In this document: positions 24,926 through 34,002 of the stretch, one piece after another
Layout of the letters: each line of letters starts with the position of its first letter
Position numbering within the stretch: the stretch's first letter is position 1
Assembly: GCF_027587205.1 (NCBI RefSeq)
Contig: NZ_JAPDOD010000040.1
Coordinates: 1 to 64,000 of the forward strand
Length of the DNA: 64,000 nucleotides
Reading direction: 5' to 3'
Origin: Solirubrobacter ginsenosidimutans
GTDB lineage: Bacteria; Actinomycetota; Thermoleophilia; Solirubrobacterales; Solirubrobacteraceae
Program-made: the position numbers and the translations under genes
The notes under the pieces: generated by a model
What the model was told of the DNA's origin: nothing
Seen by the model: the letters and a program-made list of their open reading frames with translations, nothing else
Database searches by the model: none

Positions 24926-26032
24926 ATGCGTATCGGTGTCGTGAAGGAAATCAAGCAGGCCGAGCGGAGGGTGGCGCTGACTCCGGCCGGCGCGCAGGAG
25001 CTGGTCGCACTCGGGTCCGACGTCCTGGTCGAGGCCGGAGCCGGCGTCGGGTCGGGCTTTTCCGACGATGCCTACAAAGTGGTCGGGGCGCAGGTCGTCC
25101 CGGCTGCCGAGGACGTCTGGCAGCAGAGCGAGCTGCTCCTGAAGGTCAAGGAGCCGATCGAGCAGGAATACCCGCTGATCCATGCGGACTTGACGCTGTT
25201 CACCTACTTGCATCTCGCGCCTGACCGGGCGCAGACCGAGGCGATCGTCAACTCGGGGGCGACGGCGATCGCCTACGAGACGGTCGAGACGGCGGACGGT
25301 CACCTCCCGCTGCTGGCGCCGATGAGCGAGATCGCCGGGCGGCTCGCCGCGCACGCGGGCGCCTACTTCCTGCAATCCCCGCTGGGCGGGCCCGGCGTGC
25401 TGATGGGGGGAGTCACCGGCGTGGCCCCCGCCCGCATCCTCGTGATCGGCGGCGGCGTGGTCGGGACCGGGGCGACGCGGATCGCCCTCGGCAACGAGGG
25501 GGAGGTCACCATCCTCGAGCGCTCCCTCGAACGTCTGCACGATCTGGACCAGTACTTCGGCTCGCGAGCCCGGATCCTGATGTCCGACGCGATCATCCTC
25601 GAGCAGGAACTCCGCGAAGCGGACGTGGTCATCGGCGCGGTGCTGGTCCCCGGGGCCGTCGCCCCGCACCTGGTCACCCGGGAGATGCTCGGAGTGATGA
25701 GGCCCCGCTCGGTGATCGTGGATGTCGCGATCGACCAAGGTGGCTGCTTTGAGACCTCGCACCCGACGACGCACGCCGATCCCGTGTTCGAGGTCGACGG
25801 AGTGCTCCACTACTGCGTGGCGAACATGCCCGGGGCGGTTCCCGTCACGGCGACGCGGGCGCTGACCAACGCGACGCTGCCCTACATCCGCCGGCTCGCG
25901 AGCGTCGGCGTCGACGCCGCGCTCGCCGAGGACCCCGGCTTTGCGCGGGGGCTGAACGTCAAGGACGGAGAGATCACCTACGCGCCCGTCGCCGAGGCCT
26001 TCGCGGAGGGCCCGTCAGTGGGGGCCTGGTAG
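24926..26032 (+). CDS. ald: Alanine dehydrogenase
   Basis: A 368-residue enzyme. N-terminus MRIGVVKEIKQAERRVALTP is characteristic, with the substrate-binding lysine region LLLKVKEP near residue 75. The NAD-binding domain has VIGGGVVGTGATRIALG near residue 175. It converts L-alanine + NAD to pyruvate + ammonia + NADH, or the reverse. Good Shine-Dalgarno GGAGG before ATG 24926. Second gene of the permease-ald unit under leader D. It ends 55 bp inside the convergent GMC oxidoreductase gene. Confidence 0.95.
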   Translation: MRIGVVKEIKQAERRVALTPAGAQELVALGSDVLVEAGAGVGSGFSDDAYKVVGAQVVPAAEDVWQQSELLLKVKEPIEQEYPLIHADLTLFTYLHLAPDRAQTEAIVNSGATAIAYETVETADGHLPLLAPMSEIAGRLAAHAGAYFLQSPLGGPGVLMGGVTGVAPARILVIGGGVVGTGATRIALGNEGEVTILERSLERLHDLDQYFGSRARILMSDAIILEQELREADVVIGAVLVPGAVAPHLVTREMLGVMRPRSVIVDVAIDQGGCFETSHPTTHADPVFEVDGVLHYCVANMPGAVPVTATRALTNATLPYIRRLASVGVDAALAEDPGFARGLNVKDGEITYAPVAEAFAEGPSVGAW

Positions 26033-27678
26033 CTGCTGGCGCCGACCGCGCCGCGGATCAGGTCCGCGGCGCGCTCGGCGACCATCACCGTGGGCGCGTG
26101 GATGTTGCCGCCGATGATCGTCGGCATGATCGACGCGTCGACGACCCGCAGGCCCTCAAGCCCGTGGACGCGCAGCTGGCTGTCGACCACCGCGTCAGCG
26201 GCCGTGTCGCTCATGCGGCAGGTTCCGACCGGGTGGTAGATGAGCATCAGGCGCCGGCGCACATCCGCCTCGATGTCCGCACGGCCGCTGACGGCCGGTC
26301 CCGGTTTGATCTCCCGGAGGACGATCTCCGCGAGCGGGTTCTGCGCGGCGATCTCGCGCGTGAGCTCGACACCGGCAACGAGCGACGCGACGTCGTCGGG
26401 GTCCGAGAGCGAGTTCGTGAGGATCCGCGGCTTGTCGGTCGGGTTCGCGGAGCGCAACCAGACGCGTCCGCGGGCCTTGGGTGAGATGAGCACGGGCCCG
26501 ATCACGATGCAGTGGCCGTCGTAGGTCTCGGCGCCGTGGTCCTCGAAGTACGCCGCGCCCATGTGGAACTGGATGTCGGCAGCCGGAAGGCCTGGCCGCG
26601 TGCGGTGGAAGGCGACGACCTCGGCGACCGTGGAGCTCAGCGGGCCCGTCCTGCGCAACAGCCACTCCGCGAGCGCCTTGGGCTTCTCCGCGTAGCGGAG
26701 GGTGTCGACGTCTGAGACCTCGAAGATCGAGGTGACGAATGGGTGGTCCTGAAGGTTGCGTCCGACGCCCGGCAGCTCGTGGCGAACCTCGACGCCGACC
26801 GCGCGCAGGTCGTCGGGCGCGCCGATTCCCGAGAGCTGAAGCAGTTGTGGTGAGCCGATCGCTCCCGCGGAGAGGATGACCTCGCGCTGCGCGCGCAGGA
26901 TCTCGACGCGCCCGCGGCGTCCCTGGACGCGCACGCCGACGGCGCGCCCGCCCTCGAACTCGACGCCGAGCACCGTCGCGTCCTTGCGGACCTCCAGGTT
27001 CGGCCGATCAGAGACCGGCCGCAGGTAGGCGTCCGCGCAGCTGAACCGCTTGCCCCTGTCCTGATTGACCTGGAACATCGAGACGCCGTCCTGCTCCGGG
27101 CCGTTGTAGTCGTCGATGCGGGGGATGCCGGCCGCCACCGATGCGGCGATCAGCCGGCGGTCGAGCGGGCGCGGCGAGCGCTGCTCGCCGACGCGCAGCG
27201 GGCCGCCGGCGCCGTGGTACTCGGAAGCTCCGCGGCTGTTGTCCTCGGCCTTGATGAAGTACGGCAGGACGTCCTTGTACCCCCAGCCGGGTGCGCCCTG
27301 CTCCTCCCAGCCGTCGTAGTCCAACGGCCGCCCGCGGACGTAGAGCATCGCGTTCATCGAACTCGATCCGCCGATGCCCTTGCCGCGCGGGATGTACAGC
27401 GACCGGCCGTCGACGTGCGGCTCGGGCTCGGTCCAGTAGTCCCAGTCGAGCCTGGTGTGGAACTGCTTGGGGAACGCCGCGGGGATCTTGATGTTCGCCG
27501 AGCGGTCCGCCTTACCGGCCTCGAGCAGCAGGACGCCGACGGACGCGTCCGCCGAGAGGCGATTGGCCAGCACGCAGCCGGCCGACCCGGCCCCAACGAT
27601 GATGTAGTCGGTTATCTCAGTTGGCCATGTTGGAGGCGGTGGCGCCAAAAAGCGCCCGAAGCGGCACGTCGGTGCCAC
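25978..27678 (-). CDS. GMC-family oxidoreductase (choline/alcohol dehydrogenase-like)
   Basis: A flavoprotein of up to 566 residues. FAD motif YIIVGAGSAGCVLANRLS, the GMC signature 1 region PRGKGIGGSSSMNAMLYVRG, and the C-terminal catalytic His/Asn segment (LIYHPVGTCRM...GGNIHAPTVMVAERAA). It oxidises a primary alcohol to aldehyde; substrate unknown. The start is unclear: GTG 27678 or TTG 27648, both inside the end of the upstream Usp gene, with no clear Shine-Dalgarno, so coupling to Usp translation is likely. The 3' end overlaps ald by 55 bp. Confidence 0.9.
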   Translation of the reverse strand: MAPTCRFGRFLAPPPPTWPTEITDYIIVGAGSAGCVLANRLSADASVGVLLLEAGKADRSANIKIPAAFPKQFHTRLDWDYWTEPEPHVDGRSLYIPRGKGIGGSSSMNAMLYVRGRPLDYDGWEEQGAPGWGYKDVLPYFIKAEDNSRGASEYHGAGGPLRVGEQRSPRPLDRRLIAASVAAGIPRIDDYNGPEQDGVSMFQVNQDRGKRFSCADAYLRPVSDRPNLEVRKDATVLGVEFEGGRAVGVRVQGRRGRVEILRAQREVILSAGAIGSPQLLQLSGIGAPDDLRAVGVEVRHELPGVGRNLQDHPFVTSIFEVSDVDTLRYAEKPKALAEWLLRRTGPLSSTVAEVVAFHRTRPGLPAADIQFHMGAAYFEDHGAETYDGHCIVIGPVLISPKARGRVWLRSANPTDKPRILTNSLSDPDDVASLVAGVELTREIAAQNPLAEIVLREIKPGPAVSGRADIEADVRRRLMLIYHPVGTCRMSDTAADAVVDSQLRVHGLEGLRVVDASIMPTIIGGNIHAPTVMVAERAADLIRGAVGASSYQAPTDGPSAKASATGA

Positions 27679-28489
27679 GCGGCACGATGATCATCGGGCA
27701 GAACGCCATGCGCATCAGCCGATCGGTCACGCGGCCCACCAGTACCGAACGCAGTGGACCATAGCCGCGCGATCCCGCGATCATGAGGTCGAGCTCGCCA
27801 CTGCGCTCGGCAAGCAGCTGGGCCGGGTCCCCCGCGAGCAGCACGCTCTCGGCCGTCACGTCTACCGGAAGCCCGGCGACCAGCGTGTCAAGGCTTTCGC
27901 GGACGTTGCGCTCAACGTCTTCGGGCCGCGCGAAATATCCCACCCCGGCCGCTGAGCTGCCGTACGATTTCGCGGTGACGACCCCGATGACCTCGAGCTC
28001 GGCACCGAAGGCGCGGGCCAGTCCTACGGCACCGGCGACCGCCGCCATTGCCTGTTCGGAACCGTCGTAGGCGACGCCGATCCGCTGCACAGGCTCGTCT
28101 GCGCGTGTCCGGTAGCCGTGCGGGACCACCGCGACGGCGCACGGAGCGCCCTGTAACAGGCACTCTCCGGTGCTACCGGGTGTGACCCGGCCCACCGAGC
28201 TCGTGTGGGAGGAACCCACGATGATGATCTCCGCCCGCTCCGTCTCCGCGAGCTCGTGCAGCGCACGCGCAGGTGACGGACTGACGACCGTTCGCACGGT
28301 CACGCGACTGGAATCGATCCCGTTGAGCGAGTCGCGTTCCGAGCTCAGGGGCCGGCAGAGCCGGCCGGCGTTCGTGATGGCTCGCGCAAGCAGAACGGGG
28401 CTATTACAGATCTCTGCGAGTCGGCGTCCGAAGGCGAGGGCGTCCGTCGAGCGCTCAGAGGCGTCAACGCCGATCAAGATGGTGCTCAC
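27617..28489 (-). CDS. Universal stress protein, two Usp domains
   Basis: A 290-residue tandem UspA protein. Domain 1 begins MSTILIGVDASERSTDALAF and has GSSHTSSVGRVTPGSTGE; domain 2 begins RIGVAYDGSEQAMAAV and has AGSRGYGPLRSVLVG. Both nucleotide loops are complete. GTG start at 28489. The downstream GMC oxidoreductase overlaps its end. It is more diverged from the other Usp genes than those are from each other. Confidence 0.9.
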   Translation of the reverse strand: MSTILIGVDASERSTDALAFGRRLAEICNSPVLLARAITNAGRLCRPLSSERDSLNGIDSSRVTVRTVVSPSPARALHELAETERAEIIIVGSSHTSSVGRVTPGSTGECLLQGAPCAVAVVPHGYRTRADEPVQRIGVAYDGSEQAMAAVAGAVGLARAFGAELEVIGVVTAKSYGSSAAGVGYFARPEDVERNVRESLDTLVAGLPVDVTAESVLLAGDPAQLLAERSGELDLMIAGSRGYGPLRSVLVGRVTDRLMRMAFCPMIIVPRGTDVPLRALFGATASNMAN

Positions 28490-28654
28490 GGGCTTCCTTC
28501 GTTCACTATGCCTTCAAACTAGGCGAGGCCGAGGCCACATTCATCCGGGATTTCCCGCAACCCTGAGGATGCTGGGGACTAGCAATCGCCGTGTAGCGAC
28601 GTAGTAACTGCGGATGGCCGATCGCCGAGGGATGGCGACGATCAAGACATGCAG

Positions 28655-29300
28655 TCGTCCCCACCGACGGTCGGCGTCGTCACGGAACACGCCACAGAAG
28701 GTGAACCCGCCGACCGACGAGGAAGTCCTCCAGCTCCGCGATGGCGCAACGCTGATCGGCCTACTGACCTCGTTCGATACCGGCGGTCCGATCGCCGCCC
28801 TCGCCGCCCTCGCCGTCACAGCCTTCGCGATGGAGGCGATCCCGCGAATCTCGCGTGCCCAGGCCATGGATGCGCTTAGTTCGCAGTCGACGGTCGCCGG
28901 CTACGACGCCGCGCTGATCGCGGCGTCGTTGTCGCTTCGCTTCCCGCCGATGCTGACGAGCGCCGTGGGCACGGTCCCGCCGGCGCGCGTGCTCGTGCTC
29001 GGCGCCGCCGGCCTGCAAGCCCTGGCGACCACGCGCCGCCTGAAAGCGCGCACCACCGGCTACGACGTGCGACCGGACGTTGCCGAACAGGTTTGCTCGC
29101 TCCGCGCTCGTCCCAGGCCGGCCCGCGCATGGGGCCGGCTCTCCCCGACTTCGACGACGAGATCATCGCCGGCGCGTGTGTCGCGGGCGCGCCCGGCGCC
29201 ACCGCCCCTCAGCCAAAGGTCGCACCCTGATGCTCACCACCAACCTCGCCACCCTCGTGCTCGCCGGCTTCGTCGGCTACGCGGCGGTTTCAAACATGAT
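28655..29300 (+). pseudogene. NAD(P) transhydrogenase alpha subunit (pntAA/pntAB) remnant
   Basis: Decayed gene. A start-like VGVVTEHA piece is followed, after a gap of about 60 missing residues and a frame change, by KVNPPTDEEVLQLRDGATLI and AFAMEAIPRISRAQAMDALS, which are PntAA hallmarks. The nucleotide loop reads GAAGLQA, shorter than the usual GAGVAGLQA. Homology ends near TTGYDVRPDVAEQV. After another frame change, LTTNLATLVLAGFVGY matches the start of the PntAB membrane part. Intact transhydrogenase exchanges NADH and NADPH with proton movement; this copy cannot. Confidence 0.75.
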
Positions 29301-29674
29301 CATTTGTCTATCGGAAACGACATCCCGGCCGACGCTCCGTGTTCCCAGTCCCTCACCGTCGCGTCGCGTCGCAGCGTCATGTCCACCCCGACGTCGATCT
29401 CGATGCGCTGTTCCTCGAGCGGGAGCAGGTGCTCGCGGAGGTACCGCACTCGGCTCGGATGGTCGAGATAGCTCCGCAGTGCTTCCCCGTCGGCCAAATC
29501 CACGATCAACACATGGGTGAAGCCATGATCGACCTCAGCCCGGTTGCGTCCGAGCGTTACCCGCTCGACGGCGTCGATGTCCTCGAGCAGGACACGCGCG
29601 GCCTTGAACGCCTCGACGATGTCCCCCTCCGTCGTGTCCTGTCTCCATTTCACGATCACGATGTGCCGAATCAC
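29300..29674 (-). CDS. Dabb (stress-responsive alpha/beta barrel) domain protein
   Basis: A 124-residue single-domain protein. The start MIRHIVIVKWRQDTTEGD and the central GFTHVLIVDLADGEALRSYL with DHPSRVRYLREHLLP are typical Dabb features. The fold is a dimeric ferredoxin-like barrel; some members are enzymes in polyketide or olivetolic acid chemistry, but many are uncharacterised. GTG start at 29674. It diverges from ANTAR regulator 3 with 69 bp between the starts. Confidence 0.8.
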   Translation of the reverse strand: MIRHIVIVKWRQDTTEGDIVEAFKAARVLLEDIDAVERVTLGRNRAEVDHGFTHVLIVDLADGEALRSYLDHPSRVRYLREHLLPLEEQRIEIDVGVDMTLRRDATVRDWEHGASAGMSFPIDK

Positions 29675-29743
29675 TCGGGGCCTCTTCCGTCACGCTTCAA
29701 ATCCGAATCCAGAAGATCTAGACTGGGTCGAGTCGAGCGGACC

Positions 29744-30367
29744 ATGGCACATCGCGGGACCGAGCATTTGCGCGTGCTGATCGCCAACGAGCGGAAGGAT
29801 CGCCTGGCGCTCGTCGCACCACTTGTCGTCGCATTGGGCCACGAGGTCATCGCGCGTGCGATCGACGTCACCGACGTGGGTGCCGTCACGGCCAGAGAAC
29901 GGCCCGATGTCGCGCTCGTCGGGCTCGGCGAGAGCTCGGGGCATGCACTGGACCTGATCGACAAGATCGTGCGCGAGGCCGCGTGTCCGGTCATCGTGCT
30001 TCTGCACGCGCGCGACCCCGAGTTCATCAAACAGGCGTCCAAGCGCGGCGTCTTCGCCCACATCAGCGACAACGATGTCGAGGACTGGCAGAGCTCGATC
30101 GACATCGTCCTGTGCCGCTTTGCCGAGTACCACGATCTCCAGGGGGCATTCGGGCGCCGCGCGTCGATCGAGCGCGCCAAGGGAATCCTGATGGAACGCC
30201 ACATGATCGACGAGGCGACGGCGTTCGAGATGATGCGCGAGCGCTCACGCGTCACCAACCGCAAGCTCATCGATCTGGCGACCGCCGTCGTCGACGGACA
30301 CGCGCTCCTCCCCAGGCACACGGCCGGCATCGGGGAAACCGCGGAGCGTGTGATCCCGCGCCCGTAG
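29744..30367 (+). CDS. Pseudo-receiver/ANTAR RNA-binding regulator 3
   Basis: A 207-residue paralog of the ANTAR proteins at 8112 and 15559, with a slightly longer C-terminal tail. The ANTAR part includes ERAKGILMERHMIDEATAFE. The receiver again has Gly60 at the phospho-acceptor (PDVALVGLGES) and no acidic pair. It ends 45 bp before the P1 hairpin of leader E, so it is next to a candidate RNA target. Promoter-like sequence for leader E lies between the two. Confidence 0.85.
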   Translation: MAHRGTEHLRVLIANERKDRLALVAPLVVALGHEVIARAIDVTDVGAVTARERPDVALVGLGESSGHALDLIDKIVREAACPVIVLLHARDPEFIKQASKRGVFAHISDNDVEDWQSSIDIVLCRFAEYHDLQGAFGRRASIERAKGILMERHMIDEATAFEMMRERSRVTNRKLIDLATAVVDGHALLPRHTAGIGETAERVIPRP

Positions 30368-30376
30368 TCCGCCGCC

Positions 30377-30405
30377 TTCACGGCGGCCCTGCAGAGGTGT
30401 ATGGT
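30377..30405 (+). promoter_or_regulatory. Promoter-like sequence for leader E/thiolase operon
   Basis: TTCACG (30377-30382) and TATGGT (30400-30405) are spaced by exactly 17 bp, a reasonable housekeeping-sigma pattern for high-GC bacteria. A start about 7 bp later would put the RNA 5' end at P1 of leader E. Predicted by eye only. Confidence 0.4.
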
Positions 30406-30411
30406 ACAGGG

Positions 30412-30586
30412 GCTTCGCCCTAACCCTCGGCGGGCATCGCGTTTCCGGCTCCAATGCTCGGCCGGCGTCAAGCGGGACCTCTCATCGGTCGCGCGCCTAC
30501 GGCAGCGTCTTCGGCCGCGTCGGTCCACAAGGTCCTGCTCGGTCGACAGCTCGGCCGGGCCCCTTCCTCCATAGCTAGGACGAGCC
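30412..30586 (+). promoter_or_regulatory. Tandem-hairpin leader, copy E (thiolase operon)
   Basis: P1 at 30412-30435: GCU/GGC, bulged U, CGCC/GGCG, loop CUAACCCUC. P2 at 30445-30465: CCGGCU/GGCCGG, loop CCAAUGCUC. Unlike the other copies about 110 bases, rich in potential stems, separate P2 from the Shine-Dalgarno AGGA and the GAGCC next to the ATG at 30587. GGCUC of P2 can still pair with that GAGCC (5 bp). The control region is thus the same core with a longer platform. Confidence 0.68.
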
Positions 30587-31768
30587 ATGTCTGAAGCAGT
30601 CATTGTCGATGCCATCCGGACGCCGATCGGGCGTGCCGTCAAGGGAACCCTGAGGGATGTCCGAGCGGACGACCTCGCGGCGGTGCCACTGCGCGCGCTC
30701 GTCGAGCGCAACCCGGATGTCAATTTCAGCGAGACCAACGACATCATGATGGGCTGCGGCTTCCCCGACGGCGAGCAGGGGTACAACATCGGCCGCAACG
30801 CTCAGCTGCTGGCCGGCATCGACCATCACGTTCCCGCGGTCACGGTGAGCCGGTTCTGCGCATCTTCGCTGCAGACCCTCCGGATGGCGTTCCACGCGAT
30901 CAAGGCGGGCGAAGGCGACCAGTACATCGCGGCCGGCGTGGAGTGCGTCTCGCGCGGCGCAGCGATGACGCTTCCCGCGATGAATCCTCGCATCGACGGC
31001 ACCAACGGCACGGGCTACAACGTCTACATCTCGATGGGGCTCACGGCCGAGAACGTGGCCACGCGGTGCAAGGTCAGCCGCGAAGCCCAGGACGAGTGGG
31101 CGGCGCTGTCGCAACAGCGCGCGTGCGCGGCCCGCGACAGCGGGCACTTCGACCGTGAGATCGTCGGCGTGGACATCCCCGAGCTCCATGACGCCGGCGG
31201 CGACGTCATCGCAGCGCACACCGTCACCCGCGACGACGGGCCGCGCGCGGGAACGACCGTGGAGGCGCTCGGCAAGCTCAAGCCCGTCTTCAAGAAGGAC
31301 GGCTCGGTGACCGCCGGCAACGCCTGCCCGCTCAACGACGGCGCGGCGGCCTTGCTGGTGATGTCCGATCAGAAGGCCCGTGATCGGGGTCTGAAGCCGC
31401 GGGCGCGCATCGTCGCGTCCTCTGTGGTGGCGATCCGTCCGGAGATCATGGGCCTCGGCCCCATCCCCGCGATCAGGGCGGTCCTCAAGGCGGCAGGCAT
31501 GCGCATCGAGGACATTGACGCCTTCGAGATGAACGAGGCATTCGCGGCTCAGGTCGTGCCCTGCCGCGACGAATTCGGGATCGACCCGGAGAAGCTGAAC
31601 TCTCACGGCGGCGCGATCGCGCTCGGCCATCCGTTCGGGATGACCGGAGCGCGGATCATGACGACGCTGCTCAACAACCTCGACGCCGTGGACGGCAGCC
31701 TGGGGCTCGAGACGATGTGCGTCGCGGGCGGGATGGGCCAGGCCATGATCGTCGAGCGGCTCAACTAG
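30587..31768 (+). CDS. Thiolase (acetyl-CoA acyltransferase)
   Basis: A 393-residue thiolase. The nucleophile is Cys91 in VSRFCASSLQ; the His of [16 protein letters not shown] and the second Cys of CVAGGMGQAM complete the active site. It condenses or cleaves acyl-CoA units. It lies under leader E, with an acetoacetyl-CoA-reductase-like SDR 21 bp downstream, so thiolase plus reductase may produce 3-hydroxyacyl-CoA or act in beta-oxidation. A second thiolase at 57194-58384 is also behind this leader type. Confidence 0.93.
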   Translation: MSEAVIVDAIRTPIGRAVKGTLRDVRADDLAAVPLRALVERNPDVNFSETNDIMMGCGFPDGEQGYNIGRNAQLLAGIDHHVPAVTVSRFCASSLQTLRMAFHAIKAGEGDQYIAAGVECVSRGAAMTLPAMNPRIDGTNGTGYNVYISMGLTAENVATRCKVSREAQDEWAALSQQRACAARDSGHFDREIVGVDIPELHDAGGDVIAAHTVTRDDGPRAGTTVEALGKLKPVFKKDGSVTAGNACPLNDGAAALLVMSDQKARDRGLKPRARIVASSVVAIRPEIMGLGPIPAIRAVLKAAGMRIEDIDAFEMNEAFAAQVVPCRDEFGIDPEKLNSHGGAIALGHPFGMTGARIMTTLLNNLDAVDGSLGLETMCVAGGMGQAMIVERLN

Positions 31769-31789
31769 CCAATGGAAGGGATTCACACC

Positions 31790-32608
31790 ATGGCCACCAC
31801 AGATACGAGGCCTCAGGGCGCCCAGCGCCAGGAGAGCCTGACGGGACGGGTCGCCCTGGTGACGGGGGGAACCCGGGGGATCGGCGCGGCGATCTGCCAG
31901 GGCCTCGCGGCATCGGGCGCGGTCGTCGCGGCGGGCTTCTCGTCCAACCAAGGCCGGGCCGACGAGCTGCGCCAGTCGGTCGAGGCCGACGGGGGCACGC
32001 TGTCGCTGCATCAGGGCAACGTCGGCGACTGGGAGGACTGCCAGCGCGTGGTCGCAGAGGTGATCGAGGAGCACGGGCGCCTCGACATCCTGGTCAACAA
32101 CGCGGGCATCACGGTCGACAAGCCGATCTGGAAATTGTCGATGGACGATTGGCACAAGGTGCTGCGCGTGAACCTGTCCGGGGCCTTCTACATGACCAAG
32201 CCCGCGATCGAGCACATGATCGAGCGGGGATCCGGTCGGATCCTCAACATCTCCTCGGTGACCGGCGAGATCGGCAACGTCGGCCAGGCGAACTACGCGG
32301 CGTCGAAATCGGGCCTGTTCGGGCTCACCAAGACGCTCGCCCGCGAGGCGGCACTCGCCACCAGGATGTCCGGCAAGCTCGACGCCGGGACGGGCGTGAC
32401 CGTCAACTGCATCACGCCCGGTCTGATCGAGACCGACATGGTGGCCACGATCCCGCCGTTCCTGGTCAGCAAGATCGTGGAGCAGATCCCGATGCACCGC
32501 ATGGGGCACCCCGATGAGATCGCTCGCGTCGTGTGCTTCCTCGCCCAGGACGCCTCGAGCTACATCACCGGGCAGATCTGGGGCGTCAACGGCGGAATCG
32601 ACATGTGA
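31790..32608 (+). CDS. SDR, acetoacetyl-CoA reductase-like
   Basis: A 272-residue short-chain dehydrogenase. Cofactor motif TGGTRGIG near residue 28, NNAG near residue 104, and the YxxxK pair in ANYAASKSG near residue 170. The ending SSYITGQIWGVNGGIDM is like PhaB/FabG proteins. It probably reduces a 3-ketoacyl-CoA with NADPH. ATG 31790 follows GGAAGGG. It overlaps the next gene by TGATG. An unusual insertion (ATRMSGKLDAGTGV) precedes the TVNCITPG block. Confidence 0.88.
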   Translation: MATTDTRPQGAQRQESLTGRVALVTGGTRGIGAAICQGLAASGAVVAAGFSSNQGRADELRQSVEADGGTLSLHQGNVGDWEDCQRVVAEVIEEHGRLDILVNNAGITVDKPIWKLSMDDWHKVLRVNLSGAFYMTKPAIEHMIERGSGRILNISSVTGEIGNVGQANYAASKSGLFGLTKTLAREAALATRMSGKLDAGTGVTVNCITPGLIETDMVATIPPFLVSKIVEQIPMHRMGHPDEIARVVCFLAQDASSYITGQIWGVNGGIDM

Positions 32609-34002
32609 TGGCAACCGCGACGGCGATCCCAACCGGGCTGCGCGAACGCTTGATCGCCGTCGTCGGGCGAGATCACGTCCGGACCGACGAAGGCGCCTTG
32701 GTGACCTTCTCGACGGACGCGACGCCGCTCGAGCGTGGCCGTCCTGACGCGGTCGTCTTCGCGGCGACCGCCGAGGAGGTCGCCAGCGTGCTGCGGCTCG
32801 CGAACGCGTCCGGAATTCCGGTCGTGCCGCGCGGTTCGGGTACGAATCTCAGCGCCGGGACGGTGCCGCACCGGGGCGGGATCGTGCTCGTGCTGACACG
32901 CATGAACAAGGTCAAGGAGATCAGCGACTCGGACCTGGTCGCGGTCTGCGAGCCGGGCGTGCGCACGATCGAGTTGTCGCAGGCCGCGGCTGCGAAGGGG
33001 CTTCTGTATCCGCCCGACCCCGGGAGCCAGACGACCGCGACCATCGGCGGGAACGTGGCGGAGTGCGCGGGCGGCTTGCGGGCCCTGAAGTACGGGGTCA
33101 CGCGCGACTACGTGCTCGGCGTCGAAGCGGTACTGCCGACGGGCGAGATCATCCGCAGCGGCGGGCGGCTCGTCAAGGACGTCGCCGGCTACGACCTGCG
33201 GCGCCTGCTCTGCGGCAGCGAAGGCACCCTTGCGGTGATGACGGAGCTGACGCTCCGGCTGGTGCCCGCGCCGGAGGCCTCCGGCTATGGGATGGCCTAC
33301 TTCCCAGAGCTCGCTGACGCCGCCCGCGCAGTGTCGCGGGTGCTGGCCTCCGGCGTGCTCCCCGTCACGCTCGAGTTCCTGGACCAGGTGTGCATCGGCG
33401 CGGTCGAGGACTACGCGAAGATCGGGCTCGACACGTCAGCCGGCGCGCTGCTGATCTTCGGACAGGACGGGAACGCCGCGGTGATCGCGCGCGATCTGGA
33501 ACGGATGGGGCAAGCATGCAGGACGGAGGGCGCGATCTCGCTGCGGATCGCCGAATCTCCGGAGGAGGCGAGCGAAGTGCTCGAGGCCCGCCGGGCCGCG
33601 CTCCCGTCGCTGTCGCGCCTGGAGCCCCTCACCCTCCTCGAGGATGCGACGGTGCCGCGTTCTCGCATCGCCGAGATGGTCGAGTACATACAGGAGGTCG
33701 CCCGCCGTTACGAGCTCAAGATCGGCACGTTCGGCCACGCCGGCGACGGCAACCTGCATCCGACCGCTGTCCTCGATCATGCGGACGAGGACGCGGTGCG
33801 CCGAGCCCGCGCCGCGTTCGATGAGATCTTCGCCCGGGCGCTCGAGCTCGACGGCACGATCACCGGCGAGCACGGGATCGGCATCGTGAAGCTGCGCTAC
33901 CTCGAGCGCCAGCTCGGCGCCGACCACATGGCCCTACTGCGGCGGATCAAGGCCGCGTTCGACCCGAACGGCATCCTCAACCCCGGAAAGCTCGGCTCAT
34001 GA
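32608..34002 (+). CDS. glcD: GlcD-type FAD-linked oxidase subunit
   Basis: A 464-residue protein with an FAD_binding_4 domain (PVVPRGSGTNLSAGTVPHRG, GGNVAECAGGLRALKYGVTR) and a C-terminal FAD-oxidase domain (GTFGHAGDGNLHP, GEHGIG). It is the catalytic subunit of glycolate/D-lactate oxidase and gives glyoxylate or pyruvate. Overlaps GlcF by ATGA and the SDR by TGATG. There is no separate GlcE gene here. Next to the lactate permease, D-lactate is the more likely substrate (inference). Confidence 0.9.
   Translation: MATATAIPTGLRERLIAVVGRDHVRTDEGALVTFSTDATPLERGRPDAVVFAATAEEVASVLRLANASGIPVVPRGSGTNLSAGTVPHRGGIVLVLTRMNKVKEISDSDLVAVCEPGVRTIELSQAAAAKGLLYPPDPGSQTTATIGGNVAECAGGLRALKYGVTRDYVLGVEAVLPTGEIIRSGGRLVKDVAGYDLRRLLCGSEGTLAVMTELTLRLVPAPEASGYGMAYFPELADAARAVSRVLASGVLPVTLEFLDQVCIGAVEDYAKIGLDTSAGALLIFGQDGNAAVIARDLERMGQACRTEGAISLRIAESPEEASEVLEARRAALPSLSRLEPLTLLEDATVPRSRIAEMVEYIQEVARRYELKIGTFGHAGDGNLHPTAVLDHADEDAVRRARAAFDEIFARALELDGTITGEHGIGIVKLRYLERQLGADHMALLRRIKAAFDPNGILNPGKLGS

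Noticed and set aside
28614..29471. A 285-residue intact protein at 28.6-29.5 kb
   Set aside because: Only the middle matches PntAA. The start and end are out-of-frame sequence, including antisense of the Dabb gene, so it is a pseudogene.
30412..30465. Guanidine-II, SAM-IV, ydaO or ZTP riboswitch identity for the leader
   Set aside because: The tandem hairpins recall guanidine-II but lack ACGR loops. The conserved sequences of SAM-IV, ydaO/c-di-AMP and ZTP classes are absent.
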